From Zygnema cylindricum (Eukaryota > Streptophyta > Zygnematophyceae > Zygnematales > Zygnemataceae), in NCBI GenBank assembly GCA_037447655.1, contig JBBHKE010002649.1, positions 1 through 64,000 of the forward strand: DNA of 64,000 nucleotides. Direction: 5' to 3'. A program made the translations under genes and the position numbers. The notes under the pieces are model-generated. The model was not told where the DNA came from, made no database searches, and was given only the letters and a program-made list of their open reading frames with translations. Positions 1-10,239 of the stretch are shown here, one piece after another (positions within the stretch are counted from its first letter, which is position 1; each line of letters opens with the position of its first letter).

Positions 1-301
1 GTTTATCGTCACTATGACGTTTGCACTACGCGGTTTGTTAAAACGCAGTTACATGATAACGGCCTGTATTAAATCATTATTTGTACTTTTTTACTTAATA
101 AAGTACAATTTTGCACGGTCGGAGGTCGTCCGCACTACACACTATTTAAAACGAACCTATATTAGAATTAAAAATGCTAATTAAACTTTACCGTAAATAG
201 AATAATGAAAAAATTAGAATCATTTACTCTATTTCATGTGATAGAGTCGAAATTTCGAGCGACCGAATTAGAGTAATTTACTATAATTACGATTCGCGGT
301 G
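1..301. mobile_element. MITE remnant, right part
   Basis: The segment ends in TACGATTCGCGGTGTAG, the terminal motif shared by the MITEs at 2363-2912, 2916-3480 and 37297-37856. Its inside (the CGTCCGCACTACACACTATTTAAAA stretch around 129-152) resembles the CCGTACACCACACTATTT stretch of those elements. The left end lies outside the window. No coding capacity is visible. Confidence 0.5.
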
Positions 302-1102
302 TAGTGTTGTGTATCGGTAAAAAAAATTATCGCGATAACATCGATACCGATAGTTATCGGTTATCGAACGGTCAAGTCCCGATATATCGTTCCGAGACCA
401 ACAAATTCCATATCGGCGATAACTAAAAAAATATATAGTATGCATATAATAGTACTTTATAACATACTGTATTATATTATTGATTTATATAGCGTGTTAA
501 TAATCTGTTCCGTATCGGTTTAACTGAAATTTATTACGGACAGCCCAGCACATAAACATGACAAATTTACAACAATACTTTATAGTTCTAAAACTATAGT
601 ACCGAAACGAAAAAAATAAATTACATTGTAAATTTGTAAATCAAACTTTTTCAAAAACCAAACGAACATACGAAAGCAGATGAACAAAGCTGTCAAACAC
701 CGCAATTAATTGCCACCATCTTCTGAAAAAAAAAAAAAAACAGTCAAAAGGACATTCTGGAAGGGTATGGGAGAGTGAAACCCACGTACAACCCCCTTAA
801 ATTAGAAATAATCAAGGAACTATCGCAATTTTTACCGAAATCTGGGGAGAGGGGGTCCGCGGCGCGTCCGGGGAATAACACGTACAGTTGAGTGCACTGA
901 CTGTACATTTATCTGTACGGTCCGTACAGTTATCGCCGATAGTTATCGATATTGGTGTTATCGCTGATAAACAACCGATATTATCGGTTGGTTATCGACG
1001 ATAACACCGATGTCGATATACCGTGCCAATATATCGATTATCGGCAATATGAAAAAATGCCCATATCGGTTATTGGCAAATCCTTACCGATACACAACAT
1101 CA
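302..1102. mobile_element. TATCG-rich inverted-repeat element, copy 1
   Basis: About 800 bp dense in TATCG/CGATA motifs. Its ends are inverted copies: TAGTGTTGTGTATCGGTAA at the left and TTACCGATACACAAC near 1084-1098 at the right. A second copy occupies about 38668-41310 but is interrupted by two insertions, and copy 1 shows both uninterrupted sites (713-717 and 1083-1090). There is no ORF, so it is probably a non-autonomous DNA element. The superfamily is not established. Confidence 0.55.
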
Positions 1103-1359
1103 CAAAATACGTAATTGACGGTTCGTAACTTCGTACTCTGTAGTGTTGTATATGAATTTGGGGCAACAGGACGCCTCGATCAGACCACGGGTAGAGGGAA
1201 CGTTGACTTCGTCATATCACCGCCAAAGCATAGATGTCCTATTCGTACGGATTTGGACTTTTTTACAAAACCTACATAGTATTCGTTTGTTTCATAGCTT
1301 TCGTAAATTTCGTACGTCTCACACTGTAGGAAAAATTGTACGGACATTAAAAAAAAAGT
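1103..1359. other. Unassigned DNA
   Basis: No gene is recognised. TAGTGTTGTATATG at about 1142 resembles the terminus of the element that ends at 1102 and may be a second end. An open frame at 1143-1436 has no recognisable domain. Confidence 0.4.
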
Positions 1360-1890
1360 TTCTTCATTTGCGCGCGCGTATTTTTTGTGTCCTCCACTCT
1401 GTCTTCAAAAGGAAGCCACCGTTGGCGACGTCGTAGATTCCGCCGCTCGTCGCTTGTTCGTTGCACTTTTGAGTTTTGCATTTTCGCTTTATTTGCGTGC
1501 GCGTATTTTTATCTGAGCGGCGAGCAGCGGAATTTATGGCGTCTCGCACGCGTATTTTTATCTCAGCGACGAGCTGCGGAATTTATGGCGTCTTGCACGC
1601 GTATTTTTATCTCAACAACGAGCCGCGGAATTTAGGGCGTCTTGCACGCGTATTTTTATCTCAGCGGCGAGCCGCGGAATTTATGTCGTCTCGCACGCGT
1701 ATTTTTATCTCAACGGCGAGCCGCGGAATTTATGGCATCTCCAACGGCGGCTTCCTTAAGCCGTTTTGCGTCATTTGCGCGTGCGTATTTTCATCTCCTC
1801 CACTCCGTCCTTAGAAGGACGCCGCTGTTGGAGACGTTGTAAATTCCGGCGCTCGCCGCTAGTTCGTTGCACTTTTCAGTTTTTTAAAGT
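1360..1890. repeat. 49-bp tandem array with duplicated flanks
   Basis: Five head-to-tail copies of a 49-bp unit lie at about 1502-1745. Each starts GCGTATTTTTATCTCA and carries a GCGGAATTTATGGCGTC core. The array is bracketed by two diverged copies of a unit of about 120 bp (about 1362-1478 and 1768-1885), each with TCCTCCACTC, TTGTTCGTTGCACTTTT-like and CGCTCG motifs. Forty-nine is not a multiple of three, so the short overlapping open frames here cannot be a repeat protein. Confidence 0.75.
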
Positions 1891-2350
1891 ATTGAATATT
1901 GAAAAATTTTGAAATTTGAAAGTCCAAAAAAAGGTAAAATTTTACCTACGAATTTTAAAAGTTTGAAGTTATTTTATGCGCACACTACGTAGTATTTGTT
2001 AGTTTACTCCGTGTGTTTTATGCACATAGGACATCTATCACCAAAGTTTTATTGTCAACGTTTAAAACTTTACGTACAAAATGCCGTATAAAATTGGCAC
2101 AATCAGGTCATGAAAATTATTGCGAAGCTGCTGTGAAAGTACAGTAGTGAACACCTTCAATCGTTATTAGCATATAGAAATTATTAGTGTAAAGAAATAA
2201 ATAGCGTCATTCATTCTAGTTTAGTGCCAAAAGACGTGGCAGATTATGGTCCACGTCTTTAAATAGTGTAATTAGTTATATTTAAGGTATCAATGTCAAA
2301 ATTTTGGGTGCCGATATGACGTATATAAAGCTAATAACGATTCACGGTGT
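1891..2350. other. Intergenic DNA with a MITE-like right end
   Basis: No gene is seen. It ends with GCTAATAACGATTCACGGTGT at about 2331-2351, a diverged terminal motif of the neighbouring MITE family, so part of the stretch may be another decayed copy. Confidence 0.35.
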
Positions 2351-2362
2351 TTTGTACTACAC

Positions 2363-2912
2363 TACACCGCGAATCGTTATTAGTGTCAAAGTTTAATTAG
2401 TGTTGAGAAAAAAATATCGTTATTAATGCTAATTAAAAGTTTGAAAATTTTCAAAAAAGTGTATTCTAATTTTGGCGTTAATGCTAATTTGGGAGTTGCA
2501 AAAAAAGGAGTAATCACCGTACAATTGTATACATTAATATATGTATCCGCACAATATATTAGAAATCGTACGCCGTCGCGAAATTTAAATATCTGTACAT
2601 GTCAGACTAGTTTACGACAATTATTCGACCAAATTGAATCCCGTTTTTTTAGCGCACGTTCCTATGCGTGCGCGTCTGATTTAATTCGTTTCTTGTAAAT
2701 TTTTCCTTGAAAAGGTACATTTATGTACGGTCTGACATCAACCGTACACCACACTATTTAGATCTTATTGTACTTTCGTTCTTTACGCTATTTTGTACTG
2801 TACCTTAATTAACGTAAAGGAAAAATAAAAATCATGTATACTATTTAAAAAAAAACCAAAATTTCAGGAACCCAAATTAGAGTTATATACTCTAATAACA
2901 ATTCGCGGTGTA
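2363..2912. mobile_element. MITE, copy B
   Basis: About 550 bp bounded by inverted ends: TACACCGCGAATCGTTATTAG at the left and CTAATAACAATTCGCGGTGTA at the right. The interior shares TTTGAAAATTTTCAAAAAA and a CCGTACACCACACTATTT stretch with copies at 2916-3480 and (reversed) 37297-37856. No transposase is encoded, so this is a miniature inverted-repeat element. An open frame at 2426-2698 is not supported by any domain. Confidence 0.7.
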
Positions 2913-2915
2913 GAG

Positions 2916-3480
2916 TACACCGCCAATCGCTATTAGCGTACATGTTTCTTTAGCGTATAGGAATAATTACAATGATTTACACTAATTAAGAATTTGAAAA
3001 TTTTCAAAAAAAACATACATTCTAACTGTTTACTAATGCTAATTTGGGTATTTGAAAAAATTATATGTCGGTCGCAAACATGCTTACACTAATATAAGTA
3101 CTTGTACAAAATCTGACAAATCGTACACAAATCGTACATTCACACAGTCGAAACGTGGTTGTTGGACGAATATGTGCAAACTTGATATTTGACACCCCGA
3201 TTTCATCTCATTTTTAGAGCGCATATTCTCATGCGTCCGCAGTTATTAAAACTCATTAATTATACTTTTCACTTAGAAAGGTACGATTTTGTACGGTTTG
3301 ACACTGACCGTACACCACACTATTTAAAAGACAACGTACTTTCGTTTTTTTATGGTACTTAGAAAAAAACCCCTAATGGCGTAAAGAATAAAATAGAATA
3401 AGTTATGCTATTTGAGAATTTGAAAAAAAAAAAGCGGGACGGAATTTGTATACATTATGCTAATAGCGATTGGCGGTGTA
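2916..3480. mobile_element. MITE, copy C
   Basis: 565 bp with ends TACACCGCCAATCGCTATTAG and CTAATAGCGATTGGCGGTGTA, perfect inverted complements over about 21 bp. It starts three bases after copy B ends. The right interior (AGCGGGACGGAATTTGTA) is the reverse complement of the left interior of copy D at 37297-37856. Confidence 0.75.
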
Positions 3481-3592
3481 TAGTAACACACTATTCTCCA
3501 ATGTTTTGACTGAAAGGAAAAAAATCTTTTTGCAACGTACAGCACCAGATCAATGCAGTGCATAACGGTTTAGTAATGCACAGCAGTTAGTG

Positions 3593-4592
3593 TGTTGTTT
3601 TGGAAACCTTAAGTTCTGTCTATATCTTGCTGCTATGTTGCCATGCTGCGCTAAGTCTGACATCGCAGCTAGAAACCTTGAGCACTCTACACTTGTTGCT
3701 ATGCTGCTATGGTGCTCTGATCTGACATCGCAGCTGCGCTGCTCTAATATCACAGCTGCGCTGACAGATCATAGCAGTCATAGCAGTCATAGCAGTCATA
3801 GCAGCTATAGCAGTCTGCGCAAGAAAGGTGTTATGAATATGAGTCAGTTTGTGTGAAGATAAATTGACGGGGACATGATTTAGTGAGTATGTAACTCGAA
3901 AGGGAGTACACAGATTCGGTGCACTTTAGGCACACGTGTCGGTCCGTGAGAAAGTCAAGTTTGGTTGTTCTAGAAGAAAAGGTACAGTTACATTTGAGGA
4001 CCAAATTTATACGTGGAGGTTTATCTTCGGTGATGAAAGAATACGTGGAAAGCGGACGAAGTCCGCCGTCATTTTTGGAAGAGAAGTATTGACTATACCG
4101 TCATTTCAGCGGACGAACTTTAAACGCGTACTATTTCATTTCTAGCCGCTGTCTGATTGGTGGAAATAATTATGTGCATTCGACGGTGGGATTTTGTTAA
4201 TGAAGAGTAGTGTACCAATTGACCACGCTAGTTTTAGTACGGTGTGATCAGCCGTAGGCTCACTTGTATATATAGGACTTAGATTACTTTAAGAAAAGTA
4301 GGATTGTTGTGTAGGAAAAACTGCGAAGCAGTTTTTGGGTGTGTTTGAATTATAAGATCATTGTGATCTTTTGGCAGAACTTTGTGAAATTCTGCATGTG
4401 GTTTCTCTGGTGTATATTTTATATTGTGGCAAATTTGCAGACATACGATGTGTCTGGTTTGCTTTGGGCTTCATTGTGAAGTTGGTTATTTGTGGGATTT
4501 CGTGAGAGTTTCCTCTTTACACAATTGATTATCATGGCAACTGCTGGTGCTTCTTCATCTTCTTCAGTGGCACCGGCTGCCTCAAATCAACA
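3593..4592 (+). repeat. Copia-A 5' LTR
   Basis: 1000 bp, TGTTG...AACA. It contains a short CATAGCAGT tandem repeat (about 3769-3815, copy number different from the 3' LTR) and a TATATATA box at about 4266-4273, the likely transcription start region. The gag start codon lies at 4534, inside the LTR. Confidence 0.9.
4266..4273 (+). promoter_or_regulatory. TATA box of Copia-A
   Basis: TATATATA in the last third of the 5' LTR, about 270 bp before the gag ATG. The same sequence occurs in the 3' LTR. Position and composition fit a Pol II core promoter; transcription is not shown. Confidence 0.5.
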
Positions 4593-7242
4593 GGTCACGG
4601 GCCCTCCCTCACGGATCCCGGTGTTTAATGGGCAAAAGTATCTTTATTGGGCGGATTTGACTAAGTCTTATTTGAAACAAGTGAAATTATATGATATGAT
4701 TTCGGGTATTCTTCCAGATACGGATCCGGAGTTTGGAAAGAAAAATGAAGATGCATTGCATGTGTTGAAGTTAATTTTGTCAGAAGATCTTAACATGACA
4801 TATATCAATATTTCTACGGCATCTGAAATATGGAAGGCCTTGAGTGAATCTTATGTCTTAGCCAGTGAGCAGAATGAGGTTGTTACTGCTGGAAAAATCT
4901 GGGACTATAAGTATACTGGGGGTGACATGAACTCATATTGTAATGGCTTGAAACTTCTATTATCGGAGAATGCATGTTCCGGGGGGAGTTTTCCTCCTTA
5001 TCATCAAGCTATGATTCTAATGAGAGGGCTTCCTACTGAATATAGAGGAGCAGCGGAGCAGCTAAGACGGTTAGAGAAGAGTAAATGGAATATAGCAGTC
5101 GCTCAGGCTTATATCCTAAACGAAGAGGCAACTCAGATAGCATTAAATGGTGGTCAATCAGTGGTTGCTTACAATGCACAGACATATAAGCCGGTTGGTT
5201 TTTCTGGAAACAGAAACTTTACCCCCAATCCGAATTATAGGCAATATGATAGGTGTGTCTATTGCTTTGGTCAAGGTCATGTTTTCCGGCTGTGTCCGGC
5301 ATTTATAAAAGCGTGTGAAACAGGAATTTATCGTGCGGGATGGAGGGTGCGATCGGAGGATTCATCATCAAAATTTCCGACATCAAAACTGCCGATTAAA
5401 AATGCGGCATTCCTTGCATTTGATGAGACGTCACAAGATGAACCACCGGAAGAAAAGAAAGATGTGGTCAGATTTCCGCAATCGGATGATGTCGAGTTCT
5501 TTGCTCTTGCAAAAGATCTCATGGAGGGACCTCGAGAGAACGGATGGATTATGGACTCCGGATGCTCCTCCCACATGTGCGGCAACCGGGCTTACTTAAA
5601 AACGCTTACTCCAATTCCCACTCGTCGCATTTATTACGCGGATGACAGCGGTGTGGAAGCTACGGCAAAGGGAAGCGTGGAGTTAGCATGTGACATCAAT
5701 GGTCAGATTGTAAAGAGAACCTTGCATGATGTTCTCTATATCCCAAAGTTTACAAAAAATTTGTTTTCCACTTCGGTAGCAGAAATGAAAGGTTTTGAAA
5801 TTTTACAAAAGAATGGGAAAAAGGTAGTAAGTAAAGATGGGAAGGTAGCTCTGGTAGGAACTAGAGGCCCAAACTTGTTGTACCGGATGGACTTGGCTAA
5901 TGAAATTGACTTTGCATACTCTAGTGTCCTTCCGGAAAATGTTTTGTGGCATAAGAGGCTCGGTCATGTTCATCATGAAAGGCTTGATAAAATGGTAAAG
6001 CAAAATATGATAGATGGTGTTAAATTAGGAGAAACAGATTCCCATGTATGTGATGGATGTGCTTTGGGAAAACTTCATAAGCTGCCACTACCTCAGACAG
6101 CGGATAACCGGGCAACGGATTTGCTGCAAATTATTCATTCGGATGTGTGGGGGCCATCAAAAGTTCCTTCACTCAGTGGCAACCGGTTTTTGGTCACTTT
6201 TACGGATGACTTCTCAAGATATAGCAAGGTTTACTTTATGAAAGAAAAGAGTGAAGTGCTCACTCACTTCAAGCATTTTCGGGTATGGGCCGAAAAACTT
6301 CATGGGAAACCGATCCTTTCCCTTCGGTCCGACAACGGAGGGGAATATATTTCTCATGCATTTTCTGAATACTTAAAAGACAATGGCATTTCTCGGCAAT
6401 TTACAGTTCCTTATACTCTGGAACAGAATGGAGTATCCGAAAGACTCAACCGAACTCTAACAGAAAGTGCAAAATCTATGTTACTAGATAAAGGAATAGA
6501 TTTCAAATTTTGGGGTGAAGCTTTCTCGTGTGCGTCATATATTAGAAATAGAATAGAGACTAGAGCAGTAAAAGGGAAAACACCATATGAAGTGTGGACC
6601 GGAAAAAAACCGAATGTTAGTCACTTCCGAGTTTTTGGGAGTAAATGTTTTATTTTGGATAATCTCCCTATTTCTAAGCTTAGTCCAAAATCGATTCCAG
6701 GAATTTTTATGGGTTATGATGATGAATCCGTGGGCTATAGAGTATTTAATAAGGATAGGAATACTCTTCAGACTGCTAGAAATATTCAGGTTAAAGAAGA
6801 GAGCAGATCGGTAGATGTTTTTGGTATGACAGATTTTGAAAAAGATTCCAAAAACAAAGAATATGTTATTTTTGAAAGTGTTCCTCTCGCTTCTTCTAGT
6901 CCCACTTTGGACCCTCCGGCTGGTCCCCTTGTGGAGAATCATCTTCCTCCTCCACCACCTCCTCCTCGGCGGCAACCTACGGATCCAACAATTCCAGCCT
7001 CAGATTTTCCGGGGGGAAAAAGGCAAAGCTGCAGGTTGCGACACTGCGAAGCTGCGCTATTTTCTGTCGGATCAGTGGATCTGACTGAAAACTGCGACGC
7101 TGCGAAACTGCGAAGCTGCGATGCTGCGAAGCAGCAAAGTTGCGACGCTGCGAAGCTGCAAAGCTGCAACGCTGCGAAGCTGCAAAACTGCGACGCTGCG
7201 AAGCTGCAAAGCTGCGACGCTGCGAAATTGCGAAGCTGCTAA
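4534..7242 (+). CDS. Copia-A Gag-protease-integrase reading frame
   Basis: 902 residues. I take ATG 4534 (MATAGAS..., context ATCATGGCA) rather than the in-frame ATG 42 bases upstream, because the related elements also start gag with a short leader inside the LTR. Gag fills about residues 1-235. A CCHC zinc knuckle (CVYCFGQGHVFRLC) lies near residue 240. The aspartic protease has a DSG motif near 341. The integrase has its catalytic triad at SDVWGP (about 536), SDNGGEY (about 600) and EQNGVSER (about 630). The last 65 or so residues are a KLQSCDAA-type repeat made by a minisatellite, which ends in TAA at 7240-7242. The RT frame continues in the same phase downstream, so one base change in the repeat probably created this stop. 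Confidence 0.85.
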   Translation: MATAGASSSSSVAPAASNQQVTGPPSRIPVFNGQKYLYWADLTKSYLKQVKLYDMISGILPDTDPEFGKKNEDALHVLKLILSEDLNMTYINISTASEIWKALSESYVLASEQNEVVTAGKIWDYKYTGGDMNSYCNGLKLLLSENACSGGSFPPYHQAMILMRGLPTEYRGAAEQLRRLEKSKWNIAVAQAYILNEEATQIALNGGQSVVAYNAQTYKPVGFSGNRNFTPNPNYRQYDRCVYCFGQGHVFRLCPAFIKACETGIYRAGWRVRSEDSSSKFPTSKLPIKNAAFLAFDETSQDEPPEEKKDVVRFPQSDDVEFFALAKDLMEGPRENGWIMDSGCSSHMCGNRAYLKTLTPIPTRRIYYADDSGVEATAKGSVELACDINGQIVKRTLHDVLYIPKFTKNLFSTSVAEMKGFEILQKNGKKVVSKDGKVALVGTRGPNLLYRMDLANEIDFAYSSVLPENVLWHKRLGHVHHERLDKMVKQNMIDGVKLGETDSHVCDGCALGKLHKLPLPQTADNRATDLLQIIHSDVWGPSKVPSLSGNRFLVTFTDDFSRYSKVYFMKEKSEVLTHFKHFRVWAEKLHGKPILSLRSDNGGEYISHAFSEYLKDNGISRQFTVPYTLEQNGVSERLNRTLTESAKSMLLDKGIDFKFWGEAFSCASYIRNRIETRAVKGKTPYEVWTGKKPNVSHFRVFGSKCFILDNLPISKLSPKSIPGIFMGYDDESVGYRVFNKDRNTLQTARNIQVKEESRSVDVFGMTDFEKDSKNKEYVIFESVPLASSSPTLDPPAGPLVENHLPPPPPPPRRQPTDPTIPASDFPGGKRQSCRLRHCEAALFSVGSVDLTENCDAAKLRSCDAAKQQSCDAAKLQSCNAAKLQNCDAAKLQSCDAAKLRSC
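4593..4607 (+). promoter_or_regulatory. Copia-A primer-binding site
   Basis: GGTCACGGGCCCTCC follows the LTR directly and sits inside gag. It differs at three places from the GGTTATGGGCCCACC seen in the same position in other elements of this window, so pairing with initiator tRNA-Met would be imperfect. Confidence 0.5.
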
Positions 7243-7250
7243 ACTGCTCT
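7020..7250 (+). repeat. GCTGCG-type minisatellite inside gag-pol
   Basis: Irregular tandem copies of GCTGCGAAGCTGC / GCTGCGACGCTGCGAAG variants lie between the integrase and RT domains. In frame they encode AKLQSCD-type repeats. The related elements have a short unrepetitive linker here (GGxxxSxR...). One variant reading GCTGCTAAACTGC instead of GCTGCGAAACTGC supplies the stop codon. Confidence 0.85.
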
Positions 7251-7263
7251 ATTATCTACCAGC

Positions 7264-8849
7264 ATGATGGAACCGGTCACAATACAAGAAGCCTTTTCAG
7301 CTCCGGAAAAAGATCAATGGATCGCTGCGGCTAACGATGAAATGCGATCGATAATGGAGGCTCAAACTTGGGAGCTTGTGGAGCTTCCACCAGACCGAAA
7401 AGCCATCGGCTGTAAGTGGGTCTTTAAAGTAAAGCTGAATCCAGATAACTCTATTGAAAGATATAAGGCTAGGCTTGTTGCTAAAGGCTATACTCAGAAG
7501 GAGGGAATTGACTATGAAGAGACTTTTTCTCCGGTTGTCCGATTTCCAACTGTTAGAATTTTGTTATCCTTAGCGGCCATTGAGAATATGGAACTACATC
7601 AAATGGATGTTAAGACAGCTTTCTTGCATGGAGATTTAGAGGAAGTAATTTATATGAAGCAGCCTGAAAGGTATGAAGAGACTGGAAAAGAAAATCTGGT
7701 CTGTAAACTGTTGAAATTTTTGAATGGTTTGAAGCAGGCTCCACGTCAGTGGAACCTAAAACTAGATGAGTTTCTTACCAGTCTAGGATTCGTCAGGATT
7801 AGCTCAGATCACTCAGTCTATGTTATGGAAGGGAAAGATGGGATTATGTACATTGCGGTATATGTAGATGATTTGCTGTTGTTAAGCAAGTCATTAAATG
7901 AAATTAACAAAATAAAGACAGCCTTAAATTCAAGATTTGAGATGAAGGACTTAGGTGAGGCAAAGTATATTCTTGGAATTCAAGTAGAAAGGGATAGAGA
8001 TAGGAGAACAATCCATCTAACGCAACGTGAAGCGATAGGAAATGTGCTTGAAAAGTTTGGCATGGCTGAGGCAAACGGAAGTGTCACTCCCATAGAATTT
8101 AAGCAAAAAAATGGAAGGCATGGAGACCGATGGAGGAATCATTTTTGACGATACCTTGGAGTCAGGGGAGGCAGATTTTATGGCCACCATTCCATACCGA
8201 CAGGTTGTTGGTAGCCTAATTTACTTCATGAACTGCACAAGGCCGGATATTGCGGCAGCAGTTGGCGCTTTGAGTCGAAGTTTGCAGAATCCAAGAAAAA
8301 TAGATTGGGAAGGCCGCAAAGAGGGTTCTTCGGTACCTTGTAGGAACACGGAATCTTAGACTTGCTCTCGGTGGAGATGAAGTCAAAATTCAGACATGGA
8401 GCGATGCTAGCTATGGAGACATGCCAAGCCGCCGTTCCACCACTGGATTCATTTTGAAGATTAGAACTGGAACATGCTGCTGGAGCAGCAAGCTTCAAAA
8501 GGTAACAGCTCAGTCTACAATGGAGGCTGAATATATGGCAGCAAGCTTTGCTGTCAAGGAGTTACTATGGGTGAAGTCGCTCCTCGAAGAACTTCATTTT
8601 ATGCAATCCGGACCTCAAATAGTGTGGTGTGACAACCAAGAAGCTATTGCGATTGCATCCAACCCGAGTCATCACTTCAAAAGCAAGCACATTGACATCA
8701 AGCTGCATTTTGTAAGAGAGAAGGTGATGAATAGAATTTTAAAGCTAAGTTATCTTCCGGATGAGAAGATGGTAGCAGATATGATGACTAAGTCTTTACC
8801 TGCACCTAAGTTGAAATTTTGTAGAGAGGAATGTGGACTCAGTGGCTGA
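7264..8849 (+). pseudogene. Copia-A reverse transcriptase-RNase H, frame-broken
   Basis: The RT domain (7264 to about 8148) has the copia signature CKWVFKVKLNPD and the catalytic YVDDLL near 7860. RNase H (about 8390-8849) keeps WSDASYGD, MEAEYMA and WCDNQEAIA. The first part is in phase with the Gag-integrase frame upstream. Two breaks are visible: an A7 run at about 8104-8110, and an extra G at about 8312 in GATTGGGAAGGCCGC. Both are in homopolymers, so sequencing error is possible. Whether the element is competent cannot be decided here. Confidence 0.85.
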
Positions 8850-8855
8850 GAGAGT

Positions 8856-8872
8856 CTAAAGGTTTAGGGGAG
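8856..8872 (+). promoter_or_regulatory. Copia-A polypurine tract
   Basis: AAAGGTTTAGGGGAG directly precedes the 3' LTR, the expected primer for plus-strand DNA synthesis. Confidence 0.65.
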
Positions 8873-9868
8873 TGTTGTTTTGGAAACCTTAAGTTCTCTC
8901 TATATCTTGCTGCTATGTTGCCATGCTGCGCTAAGTCTGACATCGCAACTAGAAACCTTGAGCACTCTACACTTGTTGCTATGCTGCTATGGTGCTCTGA
9001 TCTGACATCGCAGCTGCGCTGCTCTAATATCACAGCTGCGCTGACCATAGCAGTCATAGCAGTCATAGCAGTCATAGCAGCTATAGCAGTCTGCGCAAGA
9101 AAGGTGTTCTGAATATGAGTCAGTTTGTGTGAAGATAAATTGACGGGGACATGATTTAGTGAGTGTGTAACTCGAAAGGGAGTACACAGATTTGGTGCAC
9201 TTTAGGCACACGTGTCGGTCCGTGAGAAAGTCAAGTTTGGTTGTTCTAGAAGAAAAGGTACAGTTACATTTGAGGACCAAATTTATACGTGGAGGTTTAT
9301 CTTCGGTGATGAAAGAATACGTGGAAAGCGGACGAAGTCCGCCGTCATTTTTGGAAGAGAAGTATTGACTATACCGTCATTTCAGCGGACGAACTTTGAC
9401 CGCGTACTATTTCATTTCTAGCCGCTGTCTGATTGGTGGAAATAATTATGTGCATTCGACGGTGGGATTTTGTTAATGAAGAGTAGTGTACCAATTGACC
9501 ACGCTAGTTGTAGTACGGTGTGATCAGCCGTAGGCTCACTTGTATATATAGGACTTAGATTACTTTAAGAAAAGTAGGATTGTTGTGTAGGAAAAACTGC
9601 GAAGCAGTTTTTGGGTGTGTTTGAATTATAAGATCATTGTGATCTTTTGGCAGAACTTTGTGAAATTCTGCATGTGGTTTTTCTGGTGTATATTTTATAT
9701 TGTGGCAAATTTGCAGACCTAGGGTGTGTCTGGTTTGCTTTGGGCTTCATTGTGAAGTTGGTTGTTTGTGGGATTTCGTGAGAGTTTCCTCTTTACACAA
9801 TTGATTATCATGGCAACTGCTGGTGCTTCTTCATCTTCTTCAGTGGCACCAGCTGCCTCAAATCAACA
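8873..9868 (+). repeat. Copia-A 3' LTR
   Basis: 996 bp and near-identical to 3593-4592. It includes a copy of the first 20 gag codons (MATAGAS...), ending at AATCAACA. That shows the gag start codon really belongs to the LTR. Confidence 0.9.
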
Positions 9869-10239
9869 TGTTGCGTGGTGTAGCATTTTTTCTCTATATT
9901 ATTTAATGCGCGATTGGAAAAAAAAAGTAGCGCCAAAATTTTAACTGTGTAATTGTGTATCATTGGCTCTGATCCTTCCTGCTCATTTTCACAATAGACT
10001 ATTCGTAGCGAGATACGTTACGCTACAATATTGTGTGTGTAAGGGTTTTGTATACTTTAAAATGCAGTTTCAGTGTATTTTAACATTTTTTTTTGCCGTA
10101 AAATAACACTCGTGATGAGTTAACATGCCCACAAGATTTTTCTGCGGCTGTGTTAATCATTGATCTATTCACGGTGTTTTTTGCGGGTCACCGCTTATTT
10201 TCAAATTGTACGTTATATTACATATAACAAGCGTTTTAA
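9869..10239. other. Unassigned DNA
   Basis: No gene, tandem repeat or terminal inverted repeat is recognised between Copia-A and the dispersed repeat that follows. Confidence 0.4.

Larger units (their letters stand above)
3593..9868 (+). mobile_element. Copia-A, full-length Ty1/copia element
   Basis: Two long terminal repeats (3593-4592 and 8873-9868) enclose gag, protease, integrase, RT and RNase H in copia order. The LTRs begin TGTTG and end AACA. I count by eye about 14 substitutions and a short repeat-number difference over about 1 kb, roughly 98.6 % identity, so insertion was fairly recent. The flanks TAGTG and TGTTG do not form a clean 5-bp duplication. The coding region is open except for one in-frame stop and two single-base frame breaks. 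Confidence 0.93.

Noticed and set aside
1143-1842. Overlapping open frames giving SRGIY / AYFYLSGE peptide repeats
   Set aside because: They are translations of a 49-bp tandem unit, which changes frame at every repeat.
7140-7169. QLCSFAASQL-type repeat protein on the minus strand
   Set aside because: It is the antisense reading of the GCTGCG minisatellite inside Copia-A.
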